A stretch of 64,000 bases of DNA. Source: Psychrobium sp051201665 (GTDB lineage: Bacteria; Pseudomonadota; Gammaproteobacteria; Enterobacterales; Psychrobiaceae). Below are positions 46,414-55,226 of this stretch, one piece after another; the stretch's first letter is position 1, and every line of letters begins with the position of its first letter. The DNA lies in assembly GCF_051201665.1 (NCBI RefSeq), contig NZ_CP179210.1, positions 744,001 to 808,000 of the forward strand, in the 5' to 3' direction. Under the pieces are notes generated by a model. The model did no database searches, had not been told where the DNA came from, and worked only from the letters and a program-made list of their open reading frames with translations. The position numbers and the translations under genes were made by a program.

Positions 46414-46617
46414 AAGTCTCTGAAGATTTTCTTTTTATTGCTTGTCACTTTAGCTAACAATGGGAAGTTTTTAAAGGTAATCCCATTATTTTAACGACTT
46501 TGTTGATTGGGCTGGTTGTTTTATCATCAATGTGGTTGGTTGTTGTCATCAAACGCCATCGTCAAGGATAAAAAAAGTCGCTAAATTAAAGGCATTATTA
46601 TCTATTCAAGGCCATCT
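46414..46617. other. Intergenic region between divergent pssA and yhhN-like genes
   Basis: Contains an imperfect direct repeat, TGGTTGTTTTATCATCAA (about 46511) and TGGTTGTTGTCATCAAA (about 46535), of unknown meaning. Otherwise AT-rich promoter sequence. Confidence 0.35.
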
Positions 46618-47256
46618 ATGTTTGTTACTTCATTTAATCTTGCGGTTTTAGGCTCTGCACTACTCAGTATTGTCGGAGAACGCCCTAATAATCGAACGCT
46701 CCATTATATCTTTAAACCCGTCACCATGCTGTTACTTATAGGATATGTGATGATGCAAGGATTACCTGATAACATTTTCGCCTATGCAATGTTTGTGGGT
46801 TTGTTATTTAGTTTGATGGGAGACGTCTTCTTAATGTTGCCAAAGGAACGGTTTATTGAAGGACTCGCTAGCTTTTTAGTGGCCCATATTGCTTATATAG
46901 TCGCTTTTTATCAGTTATTCGATTGGCAATTAACCTGGTGGTGGGCGCTGTCTTTAGCGGTATTTTCCGTCTTGTTTTACTCATTATTGGCTAAACATTT
47001 AGGGGCATTAAAAATCCCTGTTATCGTTTATATTAGCGTGATAATTGCCATGGTTTGGCTTGCGGGAGAGCTGTTTTGGCAATCATCAAACTATTTAAGC
47101 TTAACGTTACTCATTGGTGCTGTTGTTTTTGCATGTTCTGATTCAGCGTTAGCATGGAATAAATTCAAAAAGCCATTCAAGGGCGCTCAGTGGACAATAT
47201 TGCTGACCTATTTCTTGGCTCAATGGATGTTAAGCCAAGCAATATTACTGTCATAA
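46618..47256 (+). CDS. YhhN/TMEM86-family membrane protein
   Basis: 212 residues with about eight TM helices. Family motifs include FKPVTMLLLIGYVM (about 30-43), SLMGDVFLMLPKERFIEGLASFLVAHIAYI (about 63-92) and the C-terminal ACSDSALAWNKF. Eukaryotic TMEM86 members are lysoplasmalogenases and some bacterial YhhN proteins share that activity; here it is only a family inference. No clear operon partner: the next gene is convergent 9 bases away. Confidence 0.85.
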   Translation: MFVTSFNLAVLGSALLSIVGERPNNRTLHYIFKPVTMLLLIGYVMMQGLPDNIFAYAMFVGLLFSLMGDVFLMLPKERFIEGLASFLVAHIAYIVAFYQLFDWQLTWWWALSLAVFSVLFYSLLAKHLGALKIPVIVYISVIIAMVWLAGELFWQSSNYLSLTLLIGAVVFACSDSALAWNKFKKPFKGAQWTILLTYFLAQWMLSQAILLS

Positions 47257-47265
47257 ATGCGCTAG

Positions 47266-48129
47266 CTAGTTACTCATACGTACTTTCGCGCTTATAGTTT
47301 GGTTTGGCGCGATCTGCCATGTGTTTTCTTTGATTGCGCCGCGCTCCAAACAAGCAAACTTTTGATAGTCAGCGATGTCAGTCATTTTTGCGGCTAAATC
47401 TTGCCCTGGATTCCACACGATCGCACTAGGACAATTCTCGCCACAAACATTGATTGCTAATTGATGGTCATCAATAGTTTGTTGTGATGGAGAATTGACG
47501 AAAGCGCTATCAACTTCACCATTAAAAACCTGTACACCGTTTAGTTTATGAGGGTGATTATGATCTGTTTTATCCAAATAAATTTGTTGTTCAAGCCCTG
47601 TGATGGTTGTGTTTTTTATGTTGTTCACGGAAAAGTAACTGTGCATTGCCCACTCACAATCTTGTGTCGCTGTGTGGTGGTTTTCAACGCTGAATTGGAC
47701 GGTTAATTTACTGCTTAATAGTATGGTGAGTGACATCGTGAATTGCTCGTAACCATATTGTCGACTTAGCTCGTTTTCCTCCAACGTCAGAATCACTTCA
47801 ATATCGCCATTAGCTTGTACGTTGATTGGTTGTTGTTGCCAAACACTAATACGAGCAAATCCATGATTGAGCTCATGCGTTGGATGATTGCCAAACCAAG
47901 GTGCACATATTGGAATGCCGCCTCTAATTGCCACACCAGTTTTAAATACTGCGCTGTCACTTAACCATAATAGTGGTTGTTTATTCGTTGCTTGGTACTC
48001 TAATACTTGGCCGCCGTACAATGAAATTACCGCCTTACACAGTGGTGAGGTTACGATAATTAATGGCATTGCTTCTTCGCTGCCATAATAGGTTGCTGTA
48101 TCGCTATGGGTTATTGAAACCGTCGTCAT
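47266..48129 (-). CDS. D-hexose-6-phosphate mutarotase (YeaD-like)
   Basis: 287 residues with aldose-1-epimerase fold. The segments GGQVLEYQATNKQPLLWLSDSAVF, RGGIPICAPWFGNHP (about 69-83; catalytic-site region), HGFARISVWQ and MHSYFSVNNI are typical of YeaD. It interconverts alpha and beta anomers of glucose-6-phosphate-like sugars. Most catalytic histidines are present (NHGFAR; MHSYF). Single gene. Confidence 0.9.
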   Translation of the reverse strand: MTTVSITHSDTATYYGSEEAMPLIIVTSPLCKAVISLYGGQVLEYQATNKQPLLWLSDSAVFKTGVAIRGGIPICAPWFGNHPTHELNHGFARISVWQQQPINVQANGDIEVILTLEENELSRQYGYEQFTMSLTILLSSKLTVQFSVENHHTATQDCEWAMHSYFSVNNIKNTTITGLEQQIYLDKTDHNHPHKLNGVQVFNGEVDSAFVNSPSQQTIDDHQLAINVCGENCPSAIVWNPGQDLAAKMTDIADYQKFACLERGAIKENTWQIAPNQTISAKVRMSN

Positions 48130-48251
48130 AATGTCATCATCTTTGAATTTTTAGAAATTATACTTAATTGAGAGAGGTATTAAATATTTAATTCATATCG
48201 ATTTATGCCATGAACAATTTATAATATTCGCCAGACAATGAGGAATTAAAT

Positions 48252-48647
48252 ATGAAAAAAGTTAATGTGGCGGTAGCTGTTATTGTTAATCCGCAACAGA
48301 AAATATTGTTAGCGCTGCGTCATCAGCATTTACACCAAGGTGGTAAGTGGGAATTTCCTGGTGGAAAAATAGAGTCCAACGAAACCGTTGAACAGGCAAT
48401 CATTCGAGAAATTAGTGAGGAAGTTTCATTAGATGTAGAATCGACAGCGCCTATGATGGTGCTAGAACATGATTACGGCGATAAACTGGTGTGTTTGCAT
48501 GTCCATTGGGTTAAGGACTTTAGAGGGCAAGCAGAAGGCGTTGAAGGTCAAGAAATAAAATGGGTTGAAGTGAATCAGCTTAGTGAATTTGAATTTCCAG
48601 CTGCTAATCAACCCATCTTAATGGAAGTGATGAAGTGTTTAAATTAG
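48252..48647 (+). CDS. mutT: MutT, 8-oxo-dGTP diphosphatase
   Basis: 131 residues. The Nudix box is GGKIESNETVEQAIIREISEEVSLDV (about 36-61), with the REXXEE core. The N-terminus KVNVAVAVIVNPQQKILLALRHQHLHQGGKWEFPGG matches MutT. It removes oxidised dGTP before it can mispair. The TAG stop lies exactly at the edge of the palindromic 141-bp element, whose TIR begins TAGGGTCTG. Confidence 0.93.
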   Translation: MKKVNVAVAVIVNPQQKILLALRHQHLHQGGKWEFPGGKIESNETVEQAIIREISEEVSLDVESTAPMMVLEHDYGDKLVCLHVHWVKDFRGQAEGVEGQEIKWVEVNQLSEFEFPAANQPILMEVMKCLN

Positions 48648-48785
48648 GGTCTGTTGAACTTTTGAGTTTATTTTGTGCGGCGTTATTCGTCATTCACTGG
48701 GGTAAACCCAGCATCAATCCTCATGCCTTGCCCAAAATCCTTTTAGATTGAACAAAATTTGAACCGCAAAGAACAACAGACCCTA
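48645..48785. repeat. 141-bp element with TAGGGTCTGTTG inverted ends
   Basis: Left end TAGGGTCTGTTG (48645-48656), right end CAACAGACCCTA (48774-48785), a perfect 12-bp terminal inverted repeat. A small hairpin CTGGG-gtaaa-CCCAG is in the middle. No gene is inside. Its outer TAG/CTA supplies the stop codons of mutT (plus) and yacG (minus). It is either a MITE or a conserved bidirectional end structure. Confidence 0.75.
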
Positions 48786-49001
48786 GTCTTCGTCGGGTTT
48801 AAATAAGTCATCGTTAATAGGCAAGTCGAACTCATCGAACGTTAACGAGTCTGTCAATGATGCGCCCTCGATGGTATTGGATTCACTTGCCCATTCGCCT
48901 AAGTCAATTAATTTACATCGCTTAGAGCAAAATGGACGAAATTGGCTTTCTGGAGACCAAGTGACTTTCTTTTCACAGGTTGGGCAGTTTACAACAGTCA
49001 T
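48783..49001 (-). CDS. yacG: DNA gyrase inhibitor YacG
   Basis: 72 residues. The four zinc cysteines follow the YacG pattern: CPTCEKKV (CxxC, near residue 7) and FCSKRCKLIDLGEWASES (CxxxC, near 25-29). The acidic C-terminal tail (FDEFDLPINDDLFKPDED) is also typical. YacG binds gyrase and blocks its activity. The gene is last in the pilA-pilBCD-coaE-zapD-yacG neighbourhood, as in E. coli. Its stop codon falls within the 141-bp element. Confidence 0.92.
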   Translation of the reverse strand: MTVVNCPTCEKKVTWSPESQFRPFCSKRCKLIDLGEWASESNTIEGASLTDSLTFDEFDLPINDDLFKPDED

Positions 49002-49048
49002 AATATTCTCAAATCTATCTAATTTTACGTTTGATCATAGCGATAGAC

Positions 49049-49783
49049 TTAGCAACAAGAAAGTAAAAATTTAACATCCTGAACCGGTTGTTCATTCCAT
49101 GATTGAAAACGCACTGCGTAGCGGTTTTTATAGCCACTAATTGTTGGGTAATGATCCTGATGTGCCATTAATTTGATTCGTAAGAGCTGGAGCTGCTCAC
49201 AACTATTCTGATAGAAACCCTCATTGGCAGTTACTTCCTGATAAGAAGACGATTCACGGGTTAGTTGTAATAATAGCCTAACGGCTTCAATAGTTTTCGA
49301 GAACGGCAATAACCAACGCGCAACATCATCTTGACGTCGTTGTAGCGGCAAATGATTCCAATAGTGAAGTAGTGGCGTATCAAATGGACTTCCACCGCCA
49401 GGTAGTGAATACTTATTCTTTATTTGAGCCAGTAAAGGATCTTGGCATAACATGCTATTGGTTTTGTTCGGCTGGGATTGAGAAAGTTTAAAACCATCGA
49501 GTTTCTTAATCAGAATATCGAGTTGATGCTGATCGATATTTTCATCTTCGCGCCACTGGTTTAAAGAATGTTTTTGATTATCTAAATCACGTAACAGTTC
49601 TTTTTTTAATTCACCGCGATCAAACTGTTCCGCCAATGAAAATAATAACCCAAAGAAAGGCTTAAAGAGTTCAGGTTGTTCAACAGTGTGATAACTTAAT
49701 AATTGATCACTCAGATGTTCTATCCGTAAATAGCAACGAACTTTCTCCGTTAGCGGATATTCATAAATAATTGTTTCAGACAT
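49049..49783 (-). CDS. zapD: Cell division protein ZapD
   Basis: 244 residues. The opening IIYEYPLTEKVRCYLRIEHL and the mid part NSMLCQDPLLAQIKNKYSLPGGGSPFDTPLLHYW are characteristic of the ZapD/YacF family. ZapD crosslinks FtsZ filaments at the division ring. Position coaE-zapD-yacG is conserved. RBS GTAACG region is weak; the ATG at 49783 is the only reasonable start. Confidence 0.93.
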   Translation of the reverse strand: MSETIIYEYPLTEKVRCYLRIEHLSDQLLSYHTVEQPELFKPFFGLLFSLAEQFDRGELKKELLRDLDNQKHSLNQWREDENIDQHQLDILIKKLDGFKLSQSQPNKTNSMLCQDPLLAQIKNKYSLPGGGSPFDTPLLHYWNHLPLQRRQDDVARWLLPFSKTIEAVRLLLQLTRESSSYQEVTANEGFYQNSCEQLQLLRIKLMAHQDHYPTISGYKNRYAVRFQSWNEQPVQDVKFLLSCC

Positions 49784-49899
49784 AATCGCAACGTTACAAA
49801 AAAATAACGAGTCTAGTTGGCATTAATCGCCATTATCCGCCCCTTTTTATTGTTTTAGCTTGGGGATGTTGAGTCGTTATCTTTGAAAAAAATAATGCA

Positions 49900-50508
49900 T
49901 CAGTATCCGTCCTGTGCAATTTTTGAGTACTCATGATGCAATTTTTTTACATCATTAGTCAACTTATTGATCATTCCTGTATTTCTTATAACGGAATCGG
50001 CTTGTTCTAGGCGTTGTTCTCGAGAAATTTGTGAAGCGATAATTGCTTTGGCTTGTTCAGGGTTTGTGTTGTCACGAGCAACGGTGCGAGCGATTTGTGT
50101 CTCAACATCGACATCAACCACTAGCACTTTATGCACCATCTTTTGCATATTATTTTCTAACAATAACGGAGCAACTAACAAGCAATAAGGCGATTGGCAT
50201 GTAGACAATTGATGAGCAATTGTTGTTCTAATAAGTGGATGTAACAGACTGTTTAGCCATTGTTTATCTGATTCATCGTTAAATATAATAGCACGTAATT
50301 CACTGCGATTAAGTTCACCGTTGTCTTGGATAACGCGTGAACCGAAGTGCTGAGCAATTTTGTCTAGCGCGGGAGTACCAATAGCAACAACTTCTCTAGC
50401 AACGATATCTGCATCAACTAAATCGATACCTAATTCGGAAAATAAATCAGCGACCGTTGTTTTACCACTAGCAATGCCACCAGTAAGGCCAATAACTAAC
50501 TGGCTCAC
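49900..50508 (-). CDS. coaE: Dephospho-CoA kinase
   Basis: 202 residues. The P-loop GLTGGIASGKTTVADLF is at residues about 7-23. DADIVAREVV, LLHPLIR and the lid region RTVARDNTNPEQAKAIIASQIS match CoaE. It phosphorylates dephospho-CoA, the last step of coenzyme A synthesis. The start codon overlaps the pilD stop by 4 bases, so the two are translationally coupled. Confidence 0.95.
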   Translation of the reverse strand: MSQLVIGLTGGIASGKTTVADLFSELGIDLVDADIVAREVVAIGTPALDKIAQHFGSRVIQDNGELNRSELRAIIFNDESDKQWLNSLLHPLIRTTIAHQLSTCQSPYCLLVAPLLLENNMQKMVHKVLVVDVDVETQIARTVARDNTNPEQAKAIIASQISREQRLEQADSVIRNTGMINKLTNDVKKLHHEYSKIAQDGY

Positions 50509-51407
50509 AGTACGGTATACCCCATATATCTAAGGTAGGCGTTATTAATTTGTTCACCCCACATTAAGGCTATCCATCCAGCGATAGACAAATAGGGACC
50601 AAACGGGATAGCTATATTTCTTTTGTTATCACGATTTAGCATCAAGGCGATACCAATGACGGCGCCAACGGCTGAAGACAATATAATTGTTAGTGGTAAA
50701 TACTGCCAGCCGAGCCAAGCGCCAATTAGGGCAAAGAGTTTAAAATCACCGTAACCCATACCTTCTTTACCGGTGAGTAATTTAAAACTCCAATAAACTG
50801 CCCATAGGCTTAGATAACCCGCAACTGCGCCAAAAAATGCACTGTTAAGGTCGGTAAATAGCATGGCGCTATTAGCAAACAACCCAAGCCAGAGAACAGG
50901 TAATACGATGCTATCGGGTAGTAACATGGTATCAAAATCTATAAAAGTGAGTGCTACCAGTGACCATGTGAAAGCTATCGCCGCAAGTGCTTGCCAACTA
51001 ACGCCAAACTTCAATGCGACAGCCATTGACAATAAGCCCGTTACTAATTCAACAAAAGGGTAGCGCATTGAAATTGAAGTTTTACAACCTCTGCATTTCC
51101 CTTTTAAGAACAAGTAACTTATAACGGGAATATTTTCAACTGCCGTAATTTGATGATTGCATTGTGGGCAAGCAGAACGTGGTACTGCTAGATTAAAGGG
51201 GTCATTGTTAGTATTTTTTTCCAACGGTGAACTAACATTATCCATTGAAAAGTATTCTTTAGCTTCATTCTTAAACGCTCGCTCCATCATGATAGGAAGG
51301 CGGTGAATGACAACATTAAGAAAGCTACCAATGAGTAGGCTAAATAGAAAAACCAAGCCGTAAAAGTACATTGGCTCTTGCTGCAACAGGGAAATAAATT
51401 GATTCAT
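50505..51407 (-). CDS. pilD: Prepilin peptidase/N-methyltransferase
   Basis: 300 residues with about eight TM helices. It has the cytoplasmic zinc-binding cysteine pairs CPQCNH and CRGCKT (about 79-109). The two catalytic aspartates are in FIDFDTMLLPDS and GYGDFKLFALIGAW (GxGD motif). It cleaves type IV pilin leader peptides and methylates the new N-terminus, and probably processes type II secretion pseudopilins too. Last pil gene of pilA-pilB-pilC-pilD, all minus strand. Confidence 0.95.
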   Translation of the reverse strand: MNQFISLLQQEPMYFYGLVFLFSLLIGSFLNVVIHRLPIMMERAFKNEAKEYFSMDNVSSPLEKNTNNDPFNLAVPRSACPQCNHQITAVENIPVISYLFLKGKCRGCKTSISMRYPFVELVTGLLSMAVALKFGVSWQALAAIAFTWSLVALTFIDFDTMLLPDSIVLPVLWLGLFANSAMLFTDLNSAFFGAVAGYLSLWAVYWSFKLLTGKEGMGYGDFKLFALIGAWLGWQYLPLTIILSSAVGAVIGIALMLNRDNKRNIAIPFGPYLSIAGWIALMWGEQINNAYLRYMGYTVL

Positions 51408-51424
51408 GAAATACTCAGAAATTG

Positions 51425-52660
51425 TTAAACGATGTTACCCATTTCGAAAATAGGAAGGTACATTGCGATAATAAGTGATCCAACAAGGCCACCAATGACA
51501 ACCATGATGATAGGCTCGATTAAGGTGGTTAAGCCTTCGACAGCATCGTCCACTTCCATTTCATAAATGTTAGCGACTTTGTTTAGCATGTCATCAATGG
51601 TCCCTGCTTCCTCACCAATCATGATCATCTGTACCAGCATATTAGGGAAAATATTAGACGCTCGAATGGCAATATTTAACATTAACCCTGATTCGACGTC
51701 TTTACGAGCTTCAAGAATTGCTTTCTTGTAGATGTAATTACCAGATGAACCAGCAGCAGACCCTAGTCCTTCCAGAAGTGGTACACCGGCAGTAAAGGTC
51801 GTTGCTAAGGTTCGACTAAATCTTGCAATACATGATTTGCGCATAATCGGGCCAATGATTGGTAATTTGAGGATCATAATGTCTGTTTTATTGCGTAACG
51901 ATTCATATTTAAAATGTGCTTTTTTAAATAAAATACCACCCGCCACAAGGCCACCAATGATTAAATACCAATAGGCTTGCACAACTTCTGAAATATCTAA
52001 TACAAAAATAGTAAACGCCGGCAGCTCTGCGCCGAATCCGGCGAAAATAGACTCAAATTGCGGCACAACAAAAATGAGCAATAACAGTGTTACCGCAAAC
52101 GCCACAATTATAACGGACGTTGGATAAAGTAGGGCTTTTTTAATTTTTGATTTTAGTGCTTCAGTTTTTTCTTTATAGGTAGCTATTCGCTCAAAGACTT
52201 GTTCTAAGGAGCCTGATTGCTCGCCTACCGATACTAAATCACAGTACAAATCATCAAAATATCTTGGATGCTGTCTTAAAGCATCGGCAACGGGAACCCC
52301 CGATTGAATATCGCCGTTAATATTATTGAGTAGTTCTCTAACGATAGGTTTTTCATGGCCATCGGCGACAATGCTCAAGCTTTGCACTAATGGCACTCCT
52401 GCCGTTAACATCGTCGCTAATTGGCGAGATACCATGGCGATGTCCATGGGTAAAATCTTATAGCTAGCACCAATTTTTAGAAATGGCTCAGGTTTCTTTT
52501 TTAGTTTAGTCGGATTGACGCCTTGGCGTTTTAGGCTTTCTTTGACTTCTTTTTCACTAATCCCTTTATACTCACCGCGGACACGATCTCCCTTTCGGTT
52601 GATCCCTTGCCATTGATAAGTGTGGACTGTGGTTTTTTTCTTATTTTTTTGGATCGCCAT
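51425..52660 (-). CDS. pilC: Type IV pilus inner-membrane platform protein
   Basis: 411 residues with two T2SSF (GspF) domains (about 76-200 and 278-400). Typical signatures are MVSRQLATMLTAGVPLVQSL and FSRTLATTFTAGVPLLEGL. Three TM helices (about 175, 220 and 378) are visible. It couples PilB ATPase motion to pilin assembly. It lies 24 bases after pilB. Confidence 0.95.
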   Translation of the reverse strand: MAIQKNKKKTTVHTYQWQGINRKGDRVRGEYKGISEKEVKESLKRQGVNPTKLKKKPEPFLKIGASYKILPMDIAMVSRQLATMLTAGVPLVQSLSIVADGHEKPIVRELLNNINGDIQSGVPVADALRQHPRYFDDLYCDLVSVGEQSGSLEQVFERIATYKEKTEALKSKIKKALLYPTSVIIVAFAVTLLLLIFVVPQFESIFAGFGAELPAFTIFVLDISEVVQAYWYLIIGGLVAGGILFKKAHFKYESLRNKTDIMILKLPIIGPIMRKSCIARFSRTLATTFTAGVPLLEGLGSAAGSSGNYIYKKAILEARKDVESGLMLNIAIRASNIFPNMLVQMIMIGEEAGTIDDMLNKVANIYEMEVDDAVEGLTTLIEPIIMVVIGGLVGSLIIAMYLPIFEMGNIV

Positions 52661-52684
52661 AAATAAATTTTGCCTGATTCCTTA

Positions 52685-54391
52685 CTAGAAGCTAGTGACT
52701 CGGTTAACTTCTGCGAGGCTAGTAACCCCTTGTAGTGCTTTTAATAAGCCTGAATGTCGTAAAGATTTCACACCTTGTTGGGTTGCTTCATCAGAGATTT
52801 CTATTGAATTGCCGCCTGCCATGATAATTCGGCCAATAGATTCAGATATTGGCATCGTTTCATAAATACCGACACGACCTTTATAACCGCCAGAACATTT
52901 ATCACATCCTTTAGGACTATAAAAAATGGGCTCTGCATTCAAGTCGGCTCTATCAAAGCCCAACTTTAAAAGTTGCTCTATTGGTACTTCTTCTGGCTCT
53001 TTACAGTGCTTACAGAGACGCCTTGCTAATCGCTGGGCAATGATAAGCGAAACGGAGCTTGCAATGTTATATCCCGGCACGCCCATATTCATTAAACGCG
53101 TAATTGTTTCAGCGGCTGAATTTGTGTGCAAGGTTGAAAGGACCAAGTGACCTGTTTGCGCCGCTTTAATCGCTATTTCGGCTGTTTCAAGATCACGTAT
53201 CTCACCCACCATAACAACATCAGGATCTTGACGCAAGAAGGCTTTCAACGCTGATGAAAAGTCTAAACCGACTTTTTGGTTAATATGAACTTGGTTGACG
53301 CCTGCAAGGTTGATTTCCACAGGATCTTCGGCGGTTGAAATATTACGTTCAGGGGTGTTGAGAATATTAAGCCCAGTATATAACGAAACCGTTTTTCCTG
53401 AACCTGTTGGCCCAGTGACTAGAATCATGCCTTGCGGACGTTGTAAATTCTCTTCATAGAGGCTACGTTGCTCATCTTCGTAACCCAATTGTTCAATGCC
53501 CATCATGGCAATGCTAGAGTCTAGAATACGTAATACAATCTTTTCGCCGAATAAGGTTGGCAGCGAACTCACACGAAAATCGATGGATTTTTTAGCTGAT
53601 ATTTTAAGTTTTATACGTCCATCTTGCGGCACGCGCTTTTCGGCAATGTCCATTTTAGACATGACTTTAAGACGCGCCGCCAGTCGAGACGATAAATAGG
53701 CGGGGGGGGAACCTATCTCATGTAAAATACCATCGATGCGAAACCGCACTCGGTAATTTTTTTCATAGGGTTCAAAGTGTAAATCTGACGCGCCTTTTCT
53801 AATAGCATCCATCAATAATTTATTAATATAAATAACAATGGGTTGATCGTCAGTATCGAGATCGCTTTCTTGTGAAACGCTGCTTTCTGGATCGCTAAGC
53901 TCTAAGTTGGCTAATTCTTGCTCGTCGAATTCACTAACGGCTAACGCACTCGAGTCACTTTCAAATTTACTTTTTATGGTTGCTTGAAGCTGCTTTTCGC
54001 ACACTAAGATTGCTTCGGTACGCATGCCAGCATTAAATTGAAACTCTTCTAACGCGGTTTGATTTGTTGGATCGCCAATCGCAATATATAGACGACTGCC
54101 CCGCACAAAAAGAGGAAGGGCAGAGTGCTTGATGACACGCTTTTCGTTAAGTAAATCACTCGGCAGGTTATTGACGTCAAAGGTGGCTAAATCGAACAGT
54201 GGTATGCCATAGTCGTTGCTACATAGATGTGCAAATTGAGTGGCATTAATCGTATTATGATTGACTAAAAAAGTAAGTAACGGAATGTCTTCTTCAGCGG
54301 CTTGTTTGACAGAGCGCTCAATCGTTTCGATATCGACGAGTTCATGTCGCAGCAAGGTATTGGTTAACCCATGGAAGGACGGCGCCATCAC
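52685..54391 (-). CDS. pilB: Type IV pilus assembly ATPase
   Basis: 568 residues. The N-terminal MshEN-type domain (about 1-150) precedes the secretion ATPase core: Walker A GPTGSGKTVSLY (about 327-338), Asp box LRILDSS region, Walker B region DPDVVMVGEIRD and His box THTNSAAETITR. A tetracysteine zinc site (CKHCKEP and CDKCSGGYKGR) follows. It powers pilus extension. No PilT is in this window. Confidence 0.95.
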   Translation of the reverse strand: MMAPSFHGLTNTLLRHELVDIETIERSVKQAAEEDIPLLTFLVNHNTINATQFAHLCSNDYGIPLFDLATFDVNNLPSDLLNEKRVIKHSALPLFVRGSRLYIAIGDPTNQTALEEFQFNAGMRTEAILVCEKQLQATIKSKFESDSSALAVSEFDEQELANLELSDPESSVSQESDLDTDDQPIVIYINKLLMDAIRKGASDLHFEPYEKNYRVRFRIDGILHEIGSPPAYLSSRLAARLKVMSKMDIAEKRVPQDGRIKLKISAKKSIDFRVSSLPTLFGEKIVLRILDSSIAMMGIEQLGYEDEQRSLYEENLQRPQGMILVTGPTGSGKTVSLYTGLNILNTPERNISTAEDPVEINLAGVNQVHINQKVGLDFSSALKAFLRQDPDVVMVGEIRDLETAEIAIKAAQTGHLVLSTLHTNSAAETITRLMNMGVPGYNIASSVSLIIAQRLARRLCKHCKEPEEVPIEQLLKLGFDRADLNAEPIFYSPKGCDKCSGGYKGRVGIYETMPISESIGRIIMAGGNSIEISDEATQQGVKSLRHSGLLKALQGVTSLAEVNRVTSF

Positions 54392-54456
54392 TGTATTCCT
54401 TTTGTGACTGTGAAGATTATTTTTATGTCAGTAATAATATGACTAAAGTAAATAAA

Positions 54457-54482
54457 AAGCTCGGAATTAATCCGAGCTTTTA
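54457..54482 (-). terminator. Terminator after pilA
   Basis: On the minus strand, AAGCTCGGA-ttaat-TCCGAGCTTTTT. It separates high pilin transcription from pilB. Confidence 0.88.
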
Positions 54483-54518
54483 TTTTATAGTTAAAATGAA
54501 GTTTAACTATTATTTAGC

Positions 54519-55004
54519 TTAAGGTTTTTTTACTACAGGTTTATCACCTAAAGTTGGACGATATTTCTGGCTCAGTGAGCCACCTGAAACATAAAAGTTA
54601 ACAGCGCCAGCGTTGTTCACATTTGCAGTGATGTCTAAAGTTTTTGTGTCTAATTCAGTAGAATCAGGTGCAGCAAAAGTAACTGTCATTGTTGGTTGTG
54701 CCCAAATAATCTGAGATACCTTTCCAGTTGCTAATTCTGTACCGTCTTTGATTTCTTTACCATCTGCAGGATTCACTAATCCAACGCTCGCTAATTCAGT
54801 GTAATCTTGTGGCAAATCGCCTTTTAATGCTACGTATTCAGCAATAGCATTTTGCATAGGACGAATCGCAGCCGTGCTTTGTGTAGCCGCCGTGGTACGT
54901 AATGTGTATGTTTGGTACTGAGGCACCGCAACTGCACCTAGAATGCCGATGATTGCAACAACAATCATTAATTCAATAAGGGTAAAACCTTTTTGCACGT
55001 TCAT
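54519..55004 (-). CDS. pilA: Type IV major pilin
   Basis: 161 residues. The class III leader MNVQKG precedes F of FTLIELMIVVAIIGILGAVAVPQYQ, the prepilin peptidase site with Glu5. The hydrophobic N-terminal helix (residues 7-30) is followed by a globular domain. No cysteine pair is present at the C-terminus (ends GDKPVVKKP), so the usual disulfide D-loop is absent. Expressed apart from pilBCD through its own terminator. RBS GAAGGAAAT upstream. Confidence 0.93.
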   Translation of the reverse strand: MNVQKGFTLIELMIVVAIIGILGAVAVPQYQTYTLRTTAATQSTAAIRPMQNAIAEYVALKGDLPQDYTELASVGLVNPADGKEIKDGTELATGKVSQIIWAQPTMTVTFAAPDSTELDTKTLDITANVNNAGAVNFYVSGGSLSQKYRPTLGDKPVVKKP

Positions 55005-55154
55005 AATATTTCCTTCAATAGTGTTGTTTAAATTAGCCTTGTGAATCTAAACGTTAAAAACAGCGAGCTGTTATGGCCTGTTACTAAGGCATGCAGCGCT
55101 CTATAACAGTTGTTTTAAAATTATCATCTGTAACAAAAAATAACAAATTTTTTT

Positions 55155-55180
55155 GAAAAAAAACTACTACAAAAGTAGTG
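55155..55180 (-). terminator. Terminator after nadC
   Basis: On the minus strand, ACTACT-tttgt-AGTAGT is followed by eight T's. Confidence 0.8.
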
Positions 55181-55226
55181 TTTTAATGATAAAGTGCTAT
55201 CTTGGTATCTTATTGTAATATTAAAG

